Of a stretch of 64,000 bases of DNA, positions 27,322 to 36,273 are shown piece after piece. The DNA lies in contig JANQMD010000049.1 of the NCBI GenBank assembly GCA_028280265.1, forward strand, positions 100,628-164,627. The letters are read 5' to 3'. Each line of letters opens with the position of its first letter. Positions within the stretch are counted from its first letter, which is position 1. The DNA comes from Flavobacteriaceae bacterium. Its GTDB lineage: Bacteria; Bacteroidota; Bacteroidia; Flavobacteriales; Flavobacteriaceae. The notes beneath the pieces were generated by a model. The model was not told the origin of the DNA and made no database searches. It saw only the letters and a list, made by a program, of their open reading frames with translations. The position numbers and the translations under genes were made by a program.

Positions 27322-28218
27322 TTATTCTGAAGTCACCTCTTTAAACAATTTCTCCAGACTCTGATTTTTGGAGCTGAGTTCTAAAATTTTTAATCCATGT
27401 TCTTGGGCAAAATCGAAGATTTTTGGCCGCACATCTTCCTGAGCATCAAAAGTAAGATACCAAGTATTGTCAAAATTATTTTTGTGTGATGTTAGGTTAG
27501 GTAGTTTTTGAATAAACTGCTCTTCTACTTTGTAATCAAATGTAACTTCTATATTCTGCAAATTACTTTCTCGAAGCTCTTTTAAAGGTTTGTCTAATAA
27601 TAGTTTTCCTTTTTTTATGATGATTACCCGATCGCAAACAGCTTCTACTTCTTGCATGATATGTGTGGAAAACAAAATGGTTTTTTCTTTCCCCAATTCT
27701 CTGATCAACGATCTAATCTCTTGCAATTGATTTGGATCCAATCCAGTAGTAGGCTCATCTAAAATTAAAACAGTAGGATTGTGTAAAATCGCAGCAGCTA
27801 TTCCTACTCGTTGCTGATACCCTTTGGAAAGCTGTCCAATTTTTTTGTGAACTTCGGGGGTCAATCCAACTTCTTGAATTACTTCTTCTACTCTAGCCTT
27901 ATCCTGTTTGTATATGGAAGCTCGAAAGCTTAGGTATTCTCGAACAAACATATCGGAATAGAGAGGGTTTTGCTCAGGTAAATAGCCAATCTGCTTTTGA
28001 GCTTCAAGCGGATGAGTCAATACATTTTTACTGGCTACTTCTACATCACCACTATCTGGCAAAAGATAACCTGTTAAAATCTTCATCATGGTTGATTTTC
28101 CAGCTCCATTAGGGCCTAAAAAACCTATGATTTCTCCTTCATTTGCCGAAAAAGAAATATTGTCCAACGCTAGTTGCGACTGATATGATTTTGCAATGCT
28201 ATCTACTAATATTGACAT
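27322..28218 (-). CDS. gldA: Gliding motility ABC transporter ATP-binding protein GldA
   Basis: 298 residues. ABC ATPase with Walker A GFLGPNGAGKSTMM, signature LSKGYQQRVGIAAAI, Walker B VLILDEPTTGLDPNQ and the H-loop STHIM. The C-terminal extension after residue 215 matches GldA, the ATPase partner of membrane protein GldF and lipoprotein GldG in flavobacterial gliding. gldFG are not adjacent here, which is common. Alternatives would be another NatA-type ABC-2 ATPase; the length and extension favour GldA. Confidence 0.85.
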   Translation of the reverse strand: MSILVDSIAKSYQSQLALDNISFSANEGEIIGFLGPNGAGKSTMMKILTGYLLPDSGDVEVASKNVLTHPLEAQKQIGYLPEQNPLYSDMFVREYLSFRASIYKQDKARVEEVIQEVGLTPEVHKKIGQLSKGYQQRVGIAAAILHNPTVLILDEPTTGLDPNQLQEIRSLIRELGKEKTILFSTHIMQEVEAVCDRVIIIKKGKLLLDKPLKELRESNLQNIEVTFDYKVEEQFIQKLPNLTSHKNNFDNTWYLTFDAQEDVRPKIFDFAQEHGLKILELSSKNQSLEKLFKEVTSE

Positions 28219-28276
28219 AAAAAAGGAACAGGTGCCAATAAAACGAACACCTGTTAAATTTAGTATAGAATATTAT

Positions 28277-28951
28277 TTAGTTCACAGTAAACGACCAGAT
28301 TTGCCCAATAGATTTTGCTCCAGAGTTATCTGTGGTATTAATTTTCCAATAATAGGTCTTGCCTGACTGAACAGTGACACTATAAGACCCAGTAGTTACA
28401 TTATTTGCTACAGATGTTGGATTGTTTGTCTCACCAAAAAATACTTCATACGTTAATGTATCAGATGTATCAGGATCTGCGCCATTCCATGTCAATGAAA
28501 CCGACCCCGCATTTACAGAACCTTGATTTGCTGGACTTACCAATGCAGCAGAAAAAGGCGCATTGTTTAAGACTCCATCTCCTTTGGTAAAGAAGGCATT
28601 AATTGAAGACTCTTGGCTCATATTTCCATTTACATCTAAAGCAACAACCCTCCAGTAATACGCCTGAGATTTCTCCATACTAATCGTTACTTGAGAGGAA
28701 GTCAACGTCCTATTTTCTACAATATTTGTTAATGCACGATCTCTAGCAATGACCAAATTATAGGTAACATCTTCTCCTTCTGGATCAGTCGAATCTGACC
28801 AATTGAAATCTATAAAATTATTGATACACAATAAATTATCTGAAGGGTAAATGAGGCTCACTGCAGAAGGTGGTTGGTTTTTCTTCTTAGCACATTCAAC
28901 ATGAAGTAAAAAAACACTCACTAAACATAATAATATAATACTCTTTCTCAT
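28277..28951 (-). CDS. Lipoprotein with two fibronectin type III-like domains
   Basis: 224 residues. Lipobox LLHVEC (Cys20). Two repeats of about 95 residues each with the pattern P-x-x-PSDN...F-x-W-x-DxDPEGE-x-x-TY...YYWRV-x-AxDxxG and again TYYWKINTTDNSGAKSIGQIWSF, i.e. FnIII/Ig-like folds used for binding. Its ATG overlaps the stop of the upstream metalloprotease by four bases, so the two are translationally coupled and probably act together at the cell surface. Confidence 0.8.
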   Translation of the reverse strand: MRKSIILLCLVSVFLLHVECAKKKNQPPSAVSLIYPSDNLLCINNFIDFNWSDSTDPEGEDVTYNLVIARDRALTNIVENRTLTSSQVTISMEKSQAYYWRVVALDVNGNMSQESSINAFFTKGDGVLNNAPFSAALVSPANQGSVNAGSVSLTWNGADPDTSDTLTYEVFFGETNNPTSVANNVTTGSYSVTVQSGKTYYWKINTTDNSGAKSIGQIWSFTVN

Positions 28952-31665
28952 TGTTTAATTACTTTAATTGGGTTTGCGTTAGATCCTAACTTAATCATAT
29001 ATACTCCAGAGCTGTATTGCTCAAATGGAATTTTTAGAGAATTGTTTTGCTTAGGAATTCTTCTTTTTGTCAATTGTTTTCCAGTAATATCAAAAACAAA
29101 AACTTCTACAAGTGGTTCTTGTATGTTAATGGGTAGCTGTAATTCTACCACATTATCTACAGGGTTTTTCATCAGAAATACATTGTCAATAGCCAATCGA
29201 TAAGTTCCCTCACATTCTTTAGCCGATTGAATTTCTAATCGTCCGCTTTCTAGAATCTCTAAACTAAAATTATTGGAATTGAACGTATCTAGTAATTTAT
29301 TGTTTAAGAAGACTCGAAATGGACTGGTTCCTGAATCCACATTAAAGGTATAGAGCCTAGAGGACTGGCCAGAATTACTCCCCAATCGCAAAGAGATGGG
29401 CTGTGATTTCTGTATATTCACTTCAAAACACTGTTCGTAGTTTAAGTTGTTTACTTTGATACATACTCGATAAGGTCCTGGTGCCAACCCTGCAAAAGTA
29501 TCAAAAGCTCCTACAAAGGTTTTACTCACTGAAGCTGTTCCTGTAATATTTACTGTGTAGGAGAAATTCGCATGCTTTAAAACAACATTAATAGATCCAT
29601 CATTTTGATCTGCACAAGATTCCGATACTGTTTGTATTGAAAAATCATTTGGCTGAAAAGTAAAGTTCTTAATAATGGAAAAGTCAGCAGCATTCACAGC
29701 AAAGAATATATTTCCATTGGCTTCAATCATCACTCTTGCTTTAGAAATATCTCCTACATCAGGAACCGTAAATGAAAACGATCCATCATTTTCTGTATTC
29801 GATGCCAGTGTATGTGTAAAGGTTTGTCCTCCATCTAAAGACATGAGAATATTGACAGTTGAAACATTGATATTCCCTGTATTGGTTCCTGCTACATTCC
29901 ATGTAATTGTTTGAACAGCTCCAACAATCCAAGATTCACTAGTACTAGGTGAGGTAATTGCAAAAGGCCCTGAACTTTCATCAACTGTTACTTTCATAAA
30001 ATCAAAACTAGATTGTGGGGTCTGACCCACTCCATTTTGTTGAGATCGATCTCTTACTGTTAAAGCAAAATTAATGTCTCTGGCAACTGTTGAAACCGTT
30101 TCCCAAGAGGTATTATTTACCGTTTCAAAAGGATTGGTTTCTGTCAGTTTCCCTTCCAGCACCCTTGAAAAGGTTGGCATATATCTGTTCGGGTTTGTAC
30201 TCGGCGGTCTTGATCTAAAGATGGGTCCAGAGCTCAATGTTGATGAAAATGATTGCTGATTTGTTAATCCGTCGTCTATCTGCTCCCAAGTGTACGTTAA
30301 TACATTACCCGTGTCTGCATCGGTAGCTGCTCCTTTTAAAACAAAAGCAGTTCCCTTAGGTATAATGTAATCATTACCTGCATTTGCAACTGGTGGGTTA
30401 TTTGTAATAGTGGCAGTTGTATAACAACTTTTCGCTTTTACATTTCTGACAATCTGGTCGATACTCGCATAATGAAAGTATGGATCTGAATGATCTTGCA
30501 CATCATTAGAGCCTGTAATTCCTGCATATCCCATAATGGTTGTACCACTCCCAGGCTCATAATTTACAGTATTATCATCTGCCTGCGTGTGTGTATGAAA
30601 AGCTCCCATTTGATGTCCGATTTCATGAGGCACATAATCAATATCAAAAAAGTCCGACATATAGGGACCTCCATTATTATCTGTAAATCGGTGAGCTGAA
30701 AAACCTGAGCCTTTGGCTCCGTCTACACAAACACAACCAATACAACCCGCACTTCCATTATTACTTCCGTGATGAAACAAATGACCAATATCATAATTTG
30801 CTTCTTGTACAATACTTGTGAGTGTGGATTGTAACTCTGGGCTAAAATCTCCTGTGTAAGGATCAGTTAGAGGGTCTGTATAAATGATATTATCGGTAGA
30901 TACCAATTGAAAATTAATTGCCATGTCTACTTCAAAAACTTCATTTGTTCTATTCAGTGTAGAGACAATTTGCGCCATTGCATCTGCTTTCGCATCTCCA
31001 TTAGAATTATCTCCATCGTCCCAGAAATTTGTGTATTCACCAGTAGTAGAAATGGCAATTCTAAAGGTTCTCAGCGTTTGGTCGTTGGCATTTCCATCAT
31101 TCTTTCTGATTCTGTCTATCAATACCTCATCTCCTTCTGTGTGGCACTCAAAACTTTTCTTTGTTTCTTTTCTAGAACTCCTATCATACGAAATGTAGTG
31201 ATACACATCTCCTCTTTTTACTGGAACCGTATAAACTTGAGATCGGTCATGATAACTAGTCATTGTTTGCACTCCATGTGGAGTTACAGAAAACCGGATT
31301 CTCGATCCATGATTATCTATCCCATAACCAATATAAGTCTTAATATTTGGAAAACGTTCTGCTACATGAGGTGCCATTACTTGGGTCTCCTTAATAGTAA
31401 ATCTTTCCATTTTTCCATCGGAATTTGGAAAGCTCATTGTTGCATTCGATCTTCCATTCTTTAATTGCAATGATTTCAATTGATTCTTAAAACCGTTAAT
31501 GTCGAGTGTAAAGATTTTATACCCTTCTTTTTTCAGCGAAGAAAACTCATTGTTTTGAGTTCTTTTTTCGGACTCATCAAGCTTCCAAAAAGATTCCTGA
31601 GCATGTAAAAAACAACTAAAAAAAAGTAGTGGAATTAAAACCCTTGGGGTGATTTTTATTTTCAT
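28948..31665 (-). CDS. Secreted zinc metalloprotease (reprolysin-like) with T9SS sorting tail
   Basis: 905 residues, signal peptide to about residue 22 (FFSCFLHAQ). The catalytic domain has HEIGHQMGAFHTH (metzincin HExxHxxGxxH) and a Met-turn TIMGYAG, placing it with M12-type proteases. A Cys-rich insert GSAGCIGCVCVDGAKG precedes the zinc site. A later domain with SWIVGAVQTITWNVAGTN is a Ser/Thr-rich surface module. The last 75 residues (NPVDNVVELQLP...VFDITGK...YSSGVYMIKL) are a type A type IX secretion signal, so the protein is exported to the cell surface or medium. Promoter box TATATTTG at 31703-31710. Confidence 0.92.
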   Translation of the reverse strand: MKIKITPRVLIPLLFFSCFLHAQESFWKLDESEKRTQNNEFSSLKKEGYKIFTLDINGFKNQLKSLQLKNGRSNATMSFPNSDGKMERFTIKETQVMAPHVAERFPNIKTYIGYGIDNHGSRIRFSVTPHGVQTMTSYHDRSQVYTVPVKRGDVYHYISYDRSSRKETKKSFECHTEGDEVLIDRIRKNDGNANDQTLRTFRIAISTTGEYTNFWDDGDNSNGDAKADAMAQIVSTLNRTNEVFEVDMAINFQLVSTDNIIYTDPLTDPYTGDFSPELQSTLTSIVQEANYDIGHLFHHGSNNGSAGCIGCVCVDGAKGSGFSAHRFTDNNGGPYMSDFFDIDYVPHEIGHQMGAFHTHTQADDNTVNYEPGSGTTIMGYAGITGSNDVQDHSDPYFHYASIDQIVRNVKAKSCYTTATITNNPPVANAGNDYIIPKGTAFVLKGAATDADTGNVLTYTWEQIDDGLTNQQSFSSTLSSGPIFRSRPPSTNPNRYMPTFSRVLEGKLTETNPFETVNNTSWETVSTVARDINFALTVRDRSQQNGVGQTPQSSFDFMKVTVDESSGPFAITSPSTSESWIVGAVQTITWNVAGTNTGNINVSTVNILMSLDGGQTFTHTLASNTENDGSFSFTVPDVGDISKARVMIEANGNIFFAVNAADFSIIKNFTFQPNDFSIQTVSESCADQNDGSINVVLKHANFSYTVNITGTASVSKTFVGAFDTFAGLAPGPYRVCIKVNNLNYEQCFEVNIQKSQPISLRLGSNSGQSSRLYTFNVDSGTSPFRVFLNNKLLDTFNSNNFSLEILESGRLEIQSAKECEGTYRLAIDNVFLMKNPVDNVVELQLPINIQEPLVEVFVFDITGKQLTKRRIPKQNNSLKIPFEQYSSGVYMIKLGSNANPIKVIKQ

Positions 31666-31702
31666 ATTTTAATTTTAAAATTACCGTCAGATAAACGGTT
31701 CT

Positions 31703-31728
31703 CAAATATAGCTAAATATTTACCTTTG
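31703..31728. promoter_or_regulatory. Back-to-back promoter boxes of the metalloprotease gene and lipB
   Basis: Minus-strand TATATTTG at 31703-31710 serves the protease gene; plus-strand TACCTTTG at 31721-31728 serves lipB. Both match TAnnTTTG and lie only 10 bases apart. The lipB box is 9 bases before its ATG, so that transcript has almost no leader. Confidence 0.55.
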
Positions 31729-31737
31729 TATTCTCTT

Positions 31738-32451
31738 ATGAACAGAAAAGTTATCATAGAAGATTTAGGCAGCAGTGACTATAAAGAGGTCTGGGATTAC
31801 CAAACCCAATTACTGGATAAAACCATTGCTATTAAACGCAAAAATAGAGTGTCTGAAGACCTTGAGGAAACACCTAATTACTTCCTTTTTGTGGAGCATC
31901 CACATGTATACACTTTAGGAAAAAGTGGGGATCTCAATAACCTTTTGATTAACGAGAATCAGCTCAAAGAAAAAGGAGCCACTTATTATAAAATTAATCG
32001 AGGTGGAGACATTACCTATCATGGACCTGGTCAAATTGTTGGGTACCCTATTTTAGATCTCGAAAATTTCTTTACCGACATTCACAAGTATCTCCGTTTA
32101 TTGGAGGAAGTCATTATTAAGACCATTGCTGATTATGGATTAAAAGGAGAGAGAAGTCAAGGCGAAACAGGTGTGTGGTTAGATGTTGGCACTCCTTTTG
32201 CCAGAAAAATCTGTGCCATGGGCATTCGTAGTAGTCGCTGGGTAACCATGCATGGCTTTGCTTTGAATGCAAATACCAATTTAGGTTATTTCGATAATAT
32301 TATTCCTTGTGGCATTCGCGGTAAAGCTATTACTTCTTTGGAAGCTGAATTAAATCGCAAAGTAAATTTAGAAGAAGTAAAAGAGAAAATTACCGAATAC
32401 TTTCGACAAGAATTTGAGGTAGAAGAATTTCTATCAAAAGTCAATCTTTAA
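31738..32451 (+). CDS. lipB: Lipoyl(octanoyl) transferase
   Basis: 237 residues from ATG 31738. A TTG in the same frame 12 bases earlier lies inside the promoter box, so the ATG is preferred. LipB moves octanoyl from acyl carrier protein to lipoyl domains. Motifs: [39 protein letters not shown], and [21 protein letters not shown] holding the catalytic Lys and region of the Cys. Its 3' end overlaps the convergent rnhB by 18 bases. Confidence 0.96.
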   Translation: MNRKVIIEDLGSSDYKEVWDYQTQLLDKTIAIKRKNRVSEDLEETPNYFLFVEHPHVYTLGKSGDLNNLLINENQLKEKGATYYKINRGGDITYHGPGQIVGYPILDLENFFTDIHKYLRLLEEVIIKTIADYGLKGERSQGETGVWLDVGTPFARKICAMGIRSSRWVTMHGFALNANTNLGYFDNIIPCGIRGKAITSLEAELNRKVNLEEVKEKITEYFRQEFEVEEFLSKVNL

Positions 32452-33033
32452 CTGTGTAGGCAGCAACTTAAACGTCTTCCTATGATATTTTGTTGCTCCT
32501 TTTTTTCGAATGGCTTCTCTATGTTCTAATGTAGGATAGCCTTTATTTTTTTTCCAGTTGTACACGGGATATTCTTCATGTATCTTTTCCATGTAATCAT
32601 CTCTGTAGGTTTTAGCCAACACAGAAGCGGCTGCAATGCTTTTGTATTTAGCGTCTCCTTTTACAATGGTTTCATAGGGAATTTCATCATAGGGTTTAAA
32701 TTTATTTCCATCTACAATAATAAACTCGGGGGCAATCTTTAAACTACGAATCGATCGGTGCATTCCCTCAATTGATGATTGAAGTACATTTAGCTTATCT
32801 ACTTCTTCGTTGTGAATAAATGAAACACCAAAAGCCAAAGCTTCTGCTTCAATGATAGGTCTTAATATTTTGCGCTTCGCCTCAGAAATTTGCTTGGAGT
32901 CATTTAATAGGTCATGATGAAAATCTTCTGGTAAAATGACAGCAGCAGCAACTACTGGCCCCGATAGACAGCCTCTGCCTGCCTCATCGGTACCTGCTTC
33001 CAATTTAAGTCCACTGTAGTTATTCTTTAGCAT
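32434..33033 (-). CDS. rnhB: Ribonuclease HII
   Basis: 199 residues. Removes ribonucleotides from DNA. Catalytic motif [20 protein letters not shown] plus DGNKF and the later acidic residues; [21 protein letters not shown] is the conserved RNase HII segment. A TATATTTG box (33039-33046) ends five bases before the ATG, so the mRNA should be leaderless. Confidence 0.96.
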   Translation of the reverse strand: MLKNNYSGLKLEAGTDEAGRGCLSGPVVAAAVILPEDFHHDLLNDSKQISEAKRKILRPIIEAEALAFGVSFIHNEEVDKLNVLQSSIEGMHRSIRSLKIAPEFIIVDGNKFKPYDEIPYETIVKGDAKYKSIAAASVLAKTYRDDYMEKIHEEYPVYNWKKNKGYPTLEHREAIRKKGATKYHRKTFKLLPTQLKIDF

Positions 33034-33038
33034 TGGCT

Positions 33039-33046
33039 CAAATATA
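33039..33046 (-). promoter_or_regulatory. rnhB promoter box
   Basis: Minus-strand TATATTTG, five bases before the rnhB ATG and next to the T tract of the upstream terminator. Confidence 0.5.
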
Positions 33047-33049
33047 AAA

Positions 33050-33077
33050 AATGCGCCGAAACTATCCGACGCATTTT
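33050..33077 (-). terminator. Terminator of the lipoprotein gene at 33106
   Basis: Minus-strand AAAATGCG...CGCATTTTTTA: 8-bp stem around a 14-base loop, followed by T-rich DNA that merges with the rnhB promoter box. Confidence 0.75.
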
Positions 33078-33105
33078 GAACAAAGCAAATTTAAACAATG
33101 AAAAC

Positions 33106-33612
33106 CTAATCTTTACTTTCTATCCAATCTGTCCATTCTTCACTACATTTAAATTTTATTCTATAACGACTTTTCTTCGGAGATTCTCCACCAATCTCAT
33201 CAAAATCGATATCAAAAACTACTTTACTGCCATCAGCAGATGTATGCCAGTAAGACAACTCGTATTTCTCTCCCCATTGAAAGTTGCCTTCCTCATCCTT
33301 TGAGGCAGTTTGTAGTTCTATATTGTAAGATATTGGGATTACGGGGCAAGGCATGAATGACCCACAACTCATTTGCATATCGTATTCCCAAGCAATTGGG
33401 TACTTGCCTTTTTTCCATTGAATTGAAGAATCAAATTCGTGATTGGTCATTGTGGTGAATTCACACCATCCTGTATCGGTATCTGAAGATTGAGATTTTT
33501 TAAACTTTAGCTCCTGAGCTTCTTCCATCATCTGAATAGCATCGCTATTGTTTGTGCATGAGAGAGAGATAAAAACAAGAACTACAGCGAAAAGACAATT
33601 ACGTTTTTTCAT
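33106..33612 (-). CDS. Hypothetical lipoprotein
   Basis: 168 residues with a clear lipobox (VFISLSC, Cys19). Mature part begins TNNSDAIQMMEEAQELKFKKSQ, then a beta-rich domain with several Cys (WCEFTTM, MSCGSFMPCPVIP, KFKCSEEW) that may form disulphides. No family recognised. Flanked by its own terminator; divergent from the porin gene. Confidence 0.75.
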   Translation of the reverse strand: MKKRNCLFAVVLVFISLSCTNNSDAIQMMEEAQELKFKKSQSSDTDTGWCEFTTMTNHEFDSSIQWKKGKYPIAWEYDMQMSCGSFMPCPVIPISYNIELQTASKDEEGNFQWGEKYELSYWHTSADGSKVVFDIDFDEIGGESPKKSRYRIKFKCSEEWTDWIESKD

Positions 33613-33788
33613 GCTTTGGGAGAATTTAGTTAAACTGTAGTTAAGAACTTATTTTGGGTATTATACGCTTCTTGGGAAAACAACAACATTTTATTTGAAG
33701 CCTATATATATGGGACATTTAAAAAAATAATTACCCTATTTTATTTAATAAAAACATACTGAACAAATAGGTTTTCCGTTTAAAAGTT

Positions 33789-33796
33789 TACTTTTG
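33789..33796 (+). promoter_or_regulatory. Promoter box of the putative porin gene
   Basis: TACTTTTG (TAnnTTTG) 19 bases before the ATG at 33816. No TTTG at the ideal -33 spacing. Confidence 0.4.
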
Positions 33797-33815
33797 CCAA
33801 TGATAATTCTACTCG

Positions 33816-35777
33816 ATGAAGAGACTTCTTTTTCTTGCATTCATTTTTTTGTTTTTCCACCCTTTCATTTCTTATGCTCAGGGAAATCAAGGCATCTATC
33901 AAAATATTCGCGGTGGTGGAGTTGTACAAGATTCTACCTCTACAAATAAGAGTTTGAAAGTAAAACTTAGCGGGAAAACAAAATTTACAGATTATAAGAT
34001 TTTTTCTCTAAAAAGAGACACTAGTTTTGTCGACACTACGCTTACCATAAAAAAGCATTACAAATACAATTTTTTACGAAAGGACAATTTTGAATTACTG
34101 CCTTTTCACAACATAGGGCAACCTTTCAATCACCTTGCCTACAATTTTCATGATCAGGCAGCGCAACCAGATATTGGTTTTAGAGCCAAGCAATTTTTTC
34201 ATCAAGAGATTCACGATATTCTGTATTACGATGTTCCTACACAGACGACAGAAATTATGTTTTTAACGACTTTAGAGCAAGGGCAATTTCTGGAATCTCT
34301 TTACACGGCCAATCTTTCGAGAAGGTTTAATTTTTCTGTAAGCTACAGAGGACTTAGATCTTTAGGAAAGTATCGACGTTCATTGATTAGTCAAGGAAAC
34401 TTTAAAACTACTTTTCGATACGAGACAAAAGAGAATCAGTATACCATAAAAGGACATATAATTACCCAAGATCTTACCAGTGAAGAAAGTGGTGGTCTTA
34501 CATCTACCTCTTTGACTGCTTTTCTTAACAACGATCCTAATTTTACAGATAGAGGAAGACTTGATGTGAATCTTACGGGTACCGAAAATGAATTCAGAAG
34601 TGCTCGTTTGTATTTTCAACATGATTACAAGTTATTAATTGCAAAAGATTCAGCCAATCAAAAGAATTTTACGAATCTCAAGGTAGGACATCAATTCACG
34701 AGTGAAGGCAAAAGCTACGCGTTTACACAAAGTGCAGTAGACACAAATTTCTTTGGAACTACAGTAGCGACAGGTGCGGTGAACGACAAAGTCGGAACGG
34801 ACTTTTTAGACAATCAATTGTTCTTAGAATTTAATTCTAAATATGTTTTAGGAAGGTTTCGTGTCAAATCTAATTTGACACGATTGTCGTATGGCTATGG
34901 AGAGATTCTCAATTCGACTAGTGGAATTACCAATAGAAGAAGAGAAGAAAATGCAGCTTCTTTTGGTGCCGATTGGAATGCCAAAGTAAAAAACTTTTAC
35001 CTAGACGCTAGTGGTCAAATTACCCCAGGAAACAGTCAACTTTCAGGAACAAATTTAAAAGGCCAGTTAACCTACAAGAAAGACAGTCTTTTTACCATAA
35101 AAACAGGGTTAAACATTCAGTCTAAATCTCCAAATTTTAACTTTCTGTTTCATCAAAGTTCTTACAATTTGTACAATTGGGAGAACAATTATGAAAATAT
35201 AAAAACTCAAAACATCCGATTTCAGTTTGCTTCTAAATGGATCAACACAGATGTTAATTTTTCAAATATTGACAACTATACATATTTTGGAACAGACAAT
35301 TTGCCAAAGCAGGCTGCTGAGAGTATCCGCTACCTAAAAGTGAAAGCCTCCAGAGAGTTTCGTTATGGGAGTTTTGCATTAGACAACACGCTTATGTACC
35401 AGAATGTGAGTAGTGGTAGTGCTATTTTTAGAGTTCCAGAATTTGTGACTAGAAACACCTTGTATTACACTGGAAAATGGTTCCATAAAGAAAGGCCTTT
35501 AAAAGTTCAGATAGGAGCAACATTCAAATACTTTACAAAATACAGAGCCAACGCTTACAATCCTTTGTTGGCAGAATTCACACTACAAAACACAGATGAA
35601 ATTGGTTTTTCAACAGTGGATGTATTTTTCAATGCGCAAGTGCGAAGAACTCGAATCTTTTTCCGATTTGACAATGTTTTATCCAATTTTGGAAAACGCA
35701 ACTACTTCTCTGCTCCAAACTATCCATACAGAGATGCTGTACTTCGATTTGGCCTCGTTTGGAACTGGTTTATTTAA
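33816..35777 (+). CDS. Putative outer-membrane porin
   Basis: 653 residues with signal peptide (MKRLLFLAFIFLFFHPFISYAQ). The mature protein alternates aromatic and polar residues in many beta strands and ends in a terminal aromatic (RFGLVWNWFI), typical of an outer-membrane barrel. NLLPFHNIGQPFNHLAYNF near residue 100 resembles the flavobacterial 'putative porin' family. Substrate unknown. The neighbouring rnhB and NhaC order is not functionally informative. Confidence 0.8.
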   Translation: MKRLLFLAFIFLFFHPFISYAQGNQGIYQNIRGGGVVQDSTSTNKSLKVKLSGKTKFTDYKIFSLKRDTSFVDTTLTIKKHYKYNFLRKDNFELLPFHNIGQPFNHLAYNFHDQAAQPDIGFRAKQFFHQEIHDILYYDVPTQTTEIMFLTTLEQGQFLESLYTANLSRRFNFSVSYRGLRSLGKYRRSLISQGNFKTTFRYETKENQYTIKGHIITQDLTSEESGGLTSTSLTAFLNNDPNFTDRGRLDVNLTGTENEFRSARLYFQHDYKLLIAKDSANQKNFTNLKVGHQFTSEGKSYAFTQSAVDTNFFGTTVATGAVNDKVGTDFLDNQLFLEFNSKYVLGRFRVKSNLTRLSYGYGEILNSTSGITNRRREENAASFGADWNAKVKNFYLDASGQITPGNSQLSGTNLKGQLTYKKDSLFTIKTGLNIQSKSPNFNFLFHQSSYNLYNWENNYENIKTQNIRFQFASKWINTDVNFSNIDNYTYFGTDNLPKQAAESIRYLKVKASREFRYGSFALDNTLMYQNVSSGSAIFRVPEFVTRNTLYYTGKWFHKERPLKVQIGATFKYFTKYRANAYNPLLAEFTLQNTDEIGFSTVDVFFNAQVRRTRIFFRFDNVLSNFGKRNYFSAPNYPYRDAVLRFGLVWNWFI

Positions 35778-35826
35778 TCTTTATCTAAAAAAGTTAAACG
35801 CTGTACTTTTTCTTACTTTGAAACGC

Positions 35827-36273
35827 TTATAAATTTCTCTGCATGACAGGAAGATAACGGCCTGAGATAGAACTTTCTTTCTGTGAAATGGTTTGAAATC
35901 CAAGCTTTGCATAGAATGTTTCCGCGTTAGGATCGGCATCCAATTCCATCAGAATTTTTCCACTCTCTTCCGCTTTCTTAATCGCGTGCGTTGCCAATTG
36001 TCTCCCTATCTTATGACCGATAAAATTTGGTAAAACGAATAAGAATTCTAAATAAGCTAGCTTTTCATCATTTAGGTTTAACGCATAAAAACCTGCTATA
36101 ACGTCGTTCTTGATAAACTTAAAGATGTCCCATGCTTTAAATTGCTCTTGAGTAATTGTTAAATCTTTGCGCCAAGATTCCAAATCTACTTGCGAATATC
36201 CCCAATATCCTTTAGAGACAAAAGCAATCTCAGAGAGAACTTGAATGTCTTCAATCTCAGCCTTAACAATCAT
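35827..36273 (-). CDS. GNAT family N-acetyltransferase
   Basis: 148 residues. Acetyl-CoA binding motif LPNFIGHKIGRQLATHAIKKA (R/Q-x-x-G-x-G/A like) and the late FYAKLGF beta-bulge are standard GNAT. Starts with an overlap of four bases with the nhaC stop, so they are cotranscribed. Acceptor substrate unknown. Confidence 0.85.
   Translation of the reverse strand: MIVKAEIEDIQVLSEIAFVSKGYWGYSQVDLESWRKDLTITQEQFKAWDIFKFIKNDVIAGFYALNLNDEKLAYLEFLFVLPNFIGHKIGRQLATHAIKKAEESGKILMELDADPNAETFYAKLGFQTISQKESSISGRYLPVMQRNL

Noticed and set aside
31726..31737. TTG start for LipB
   Set aside because: It overlaps the TACCTTTG box; ATG 31738 is better.
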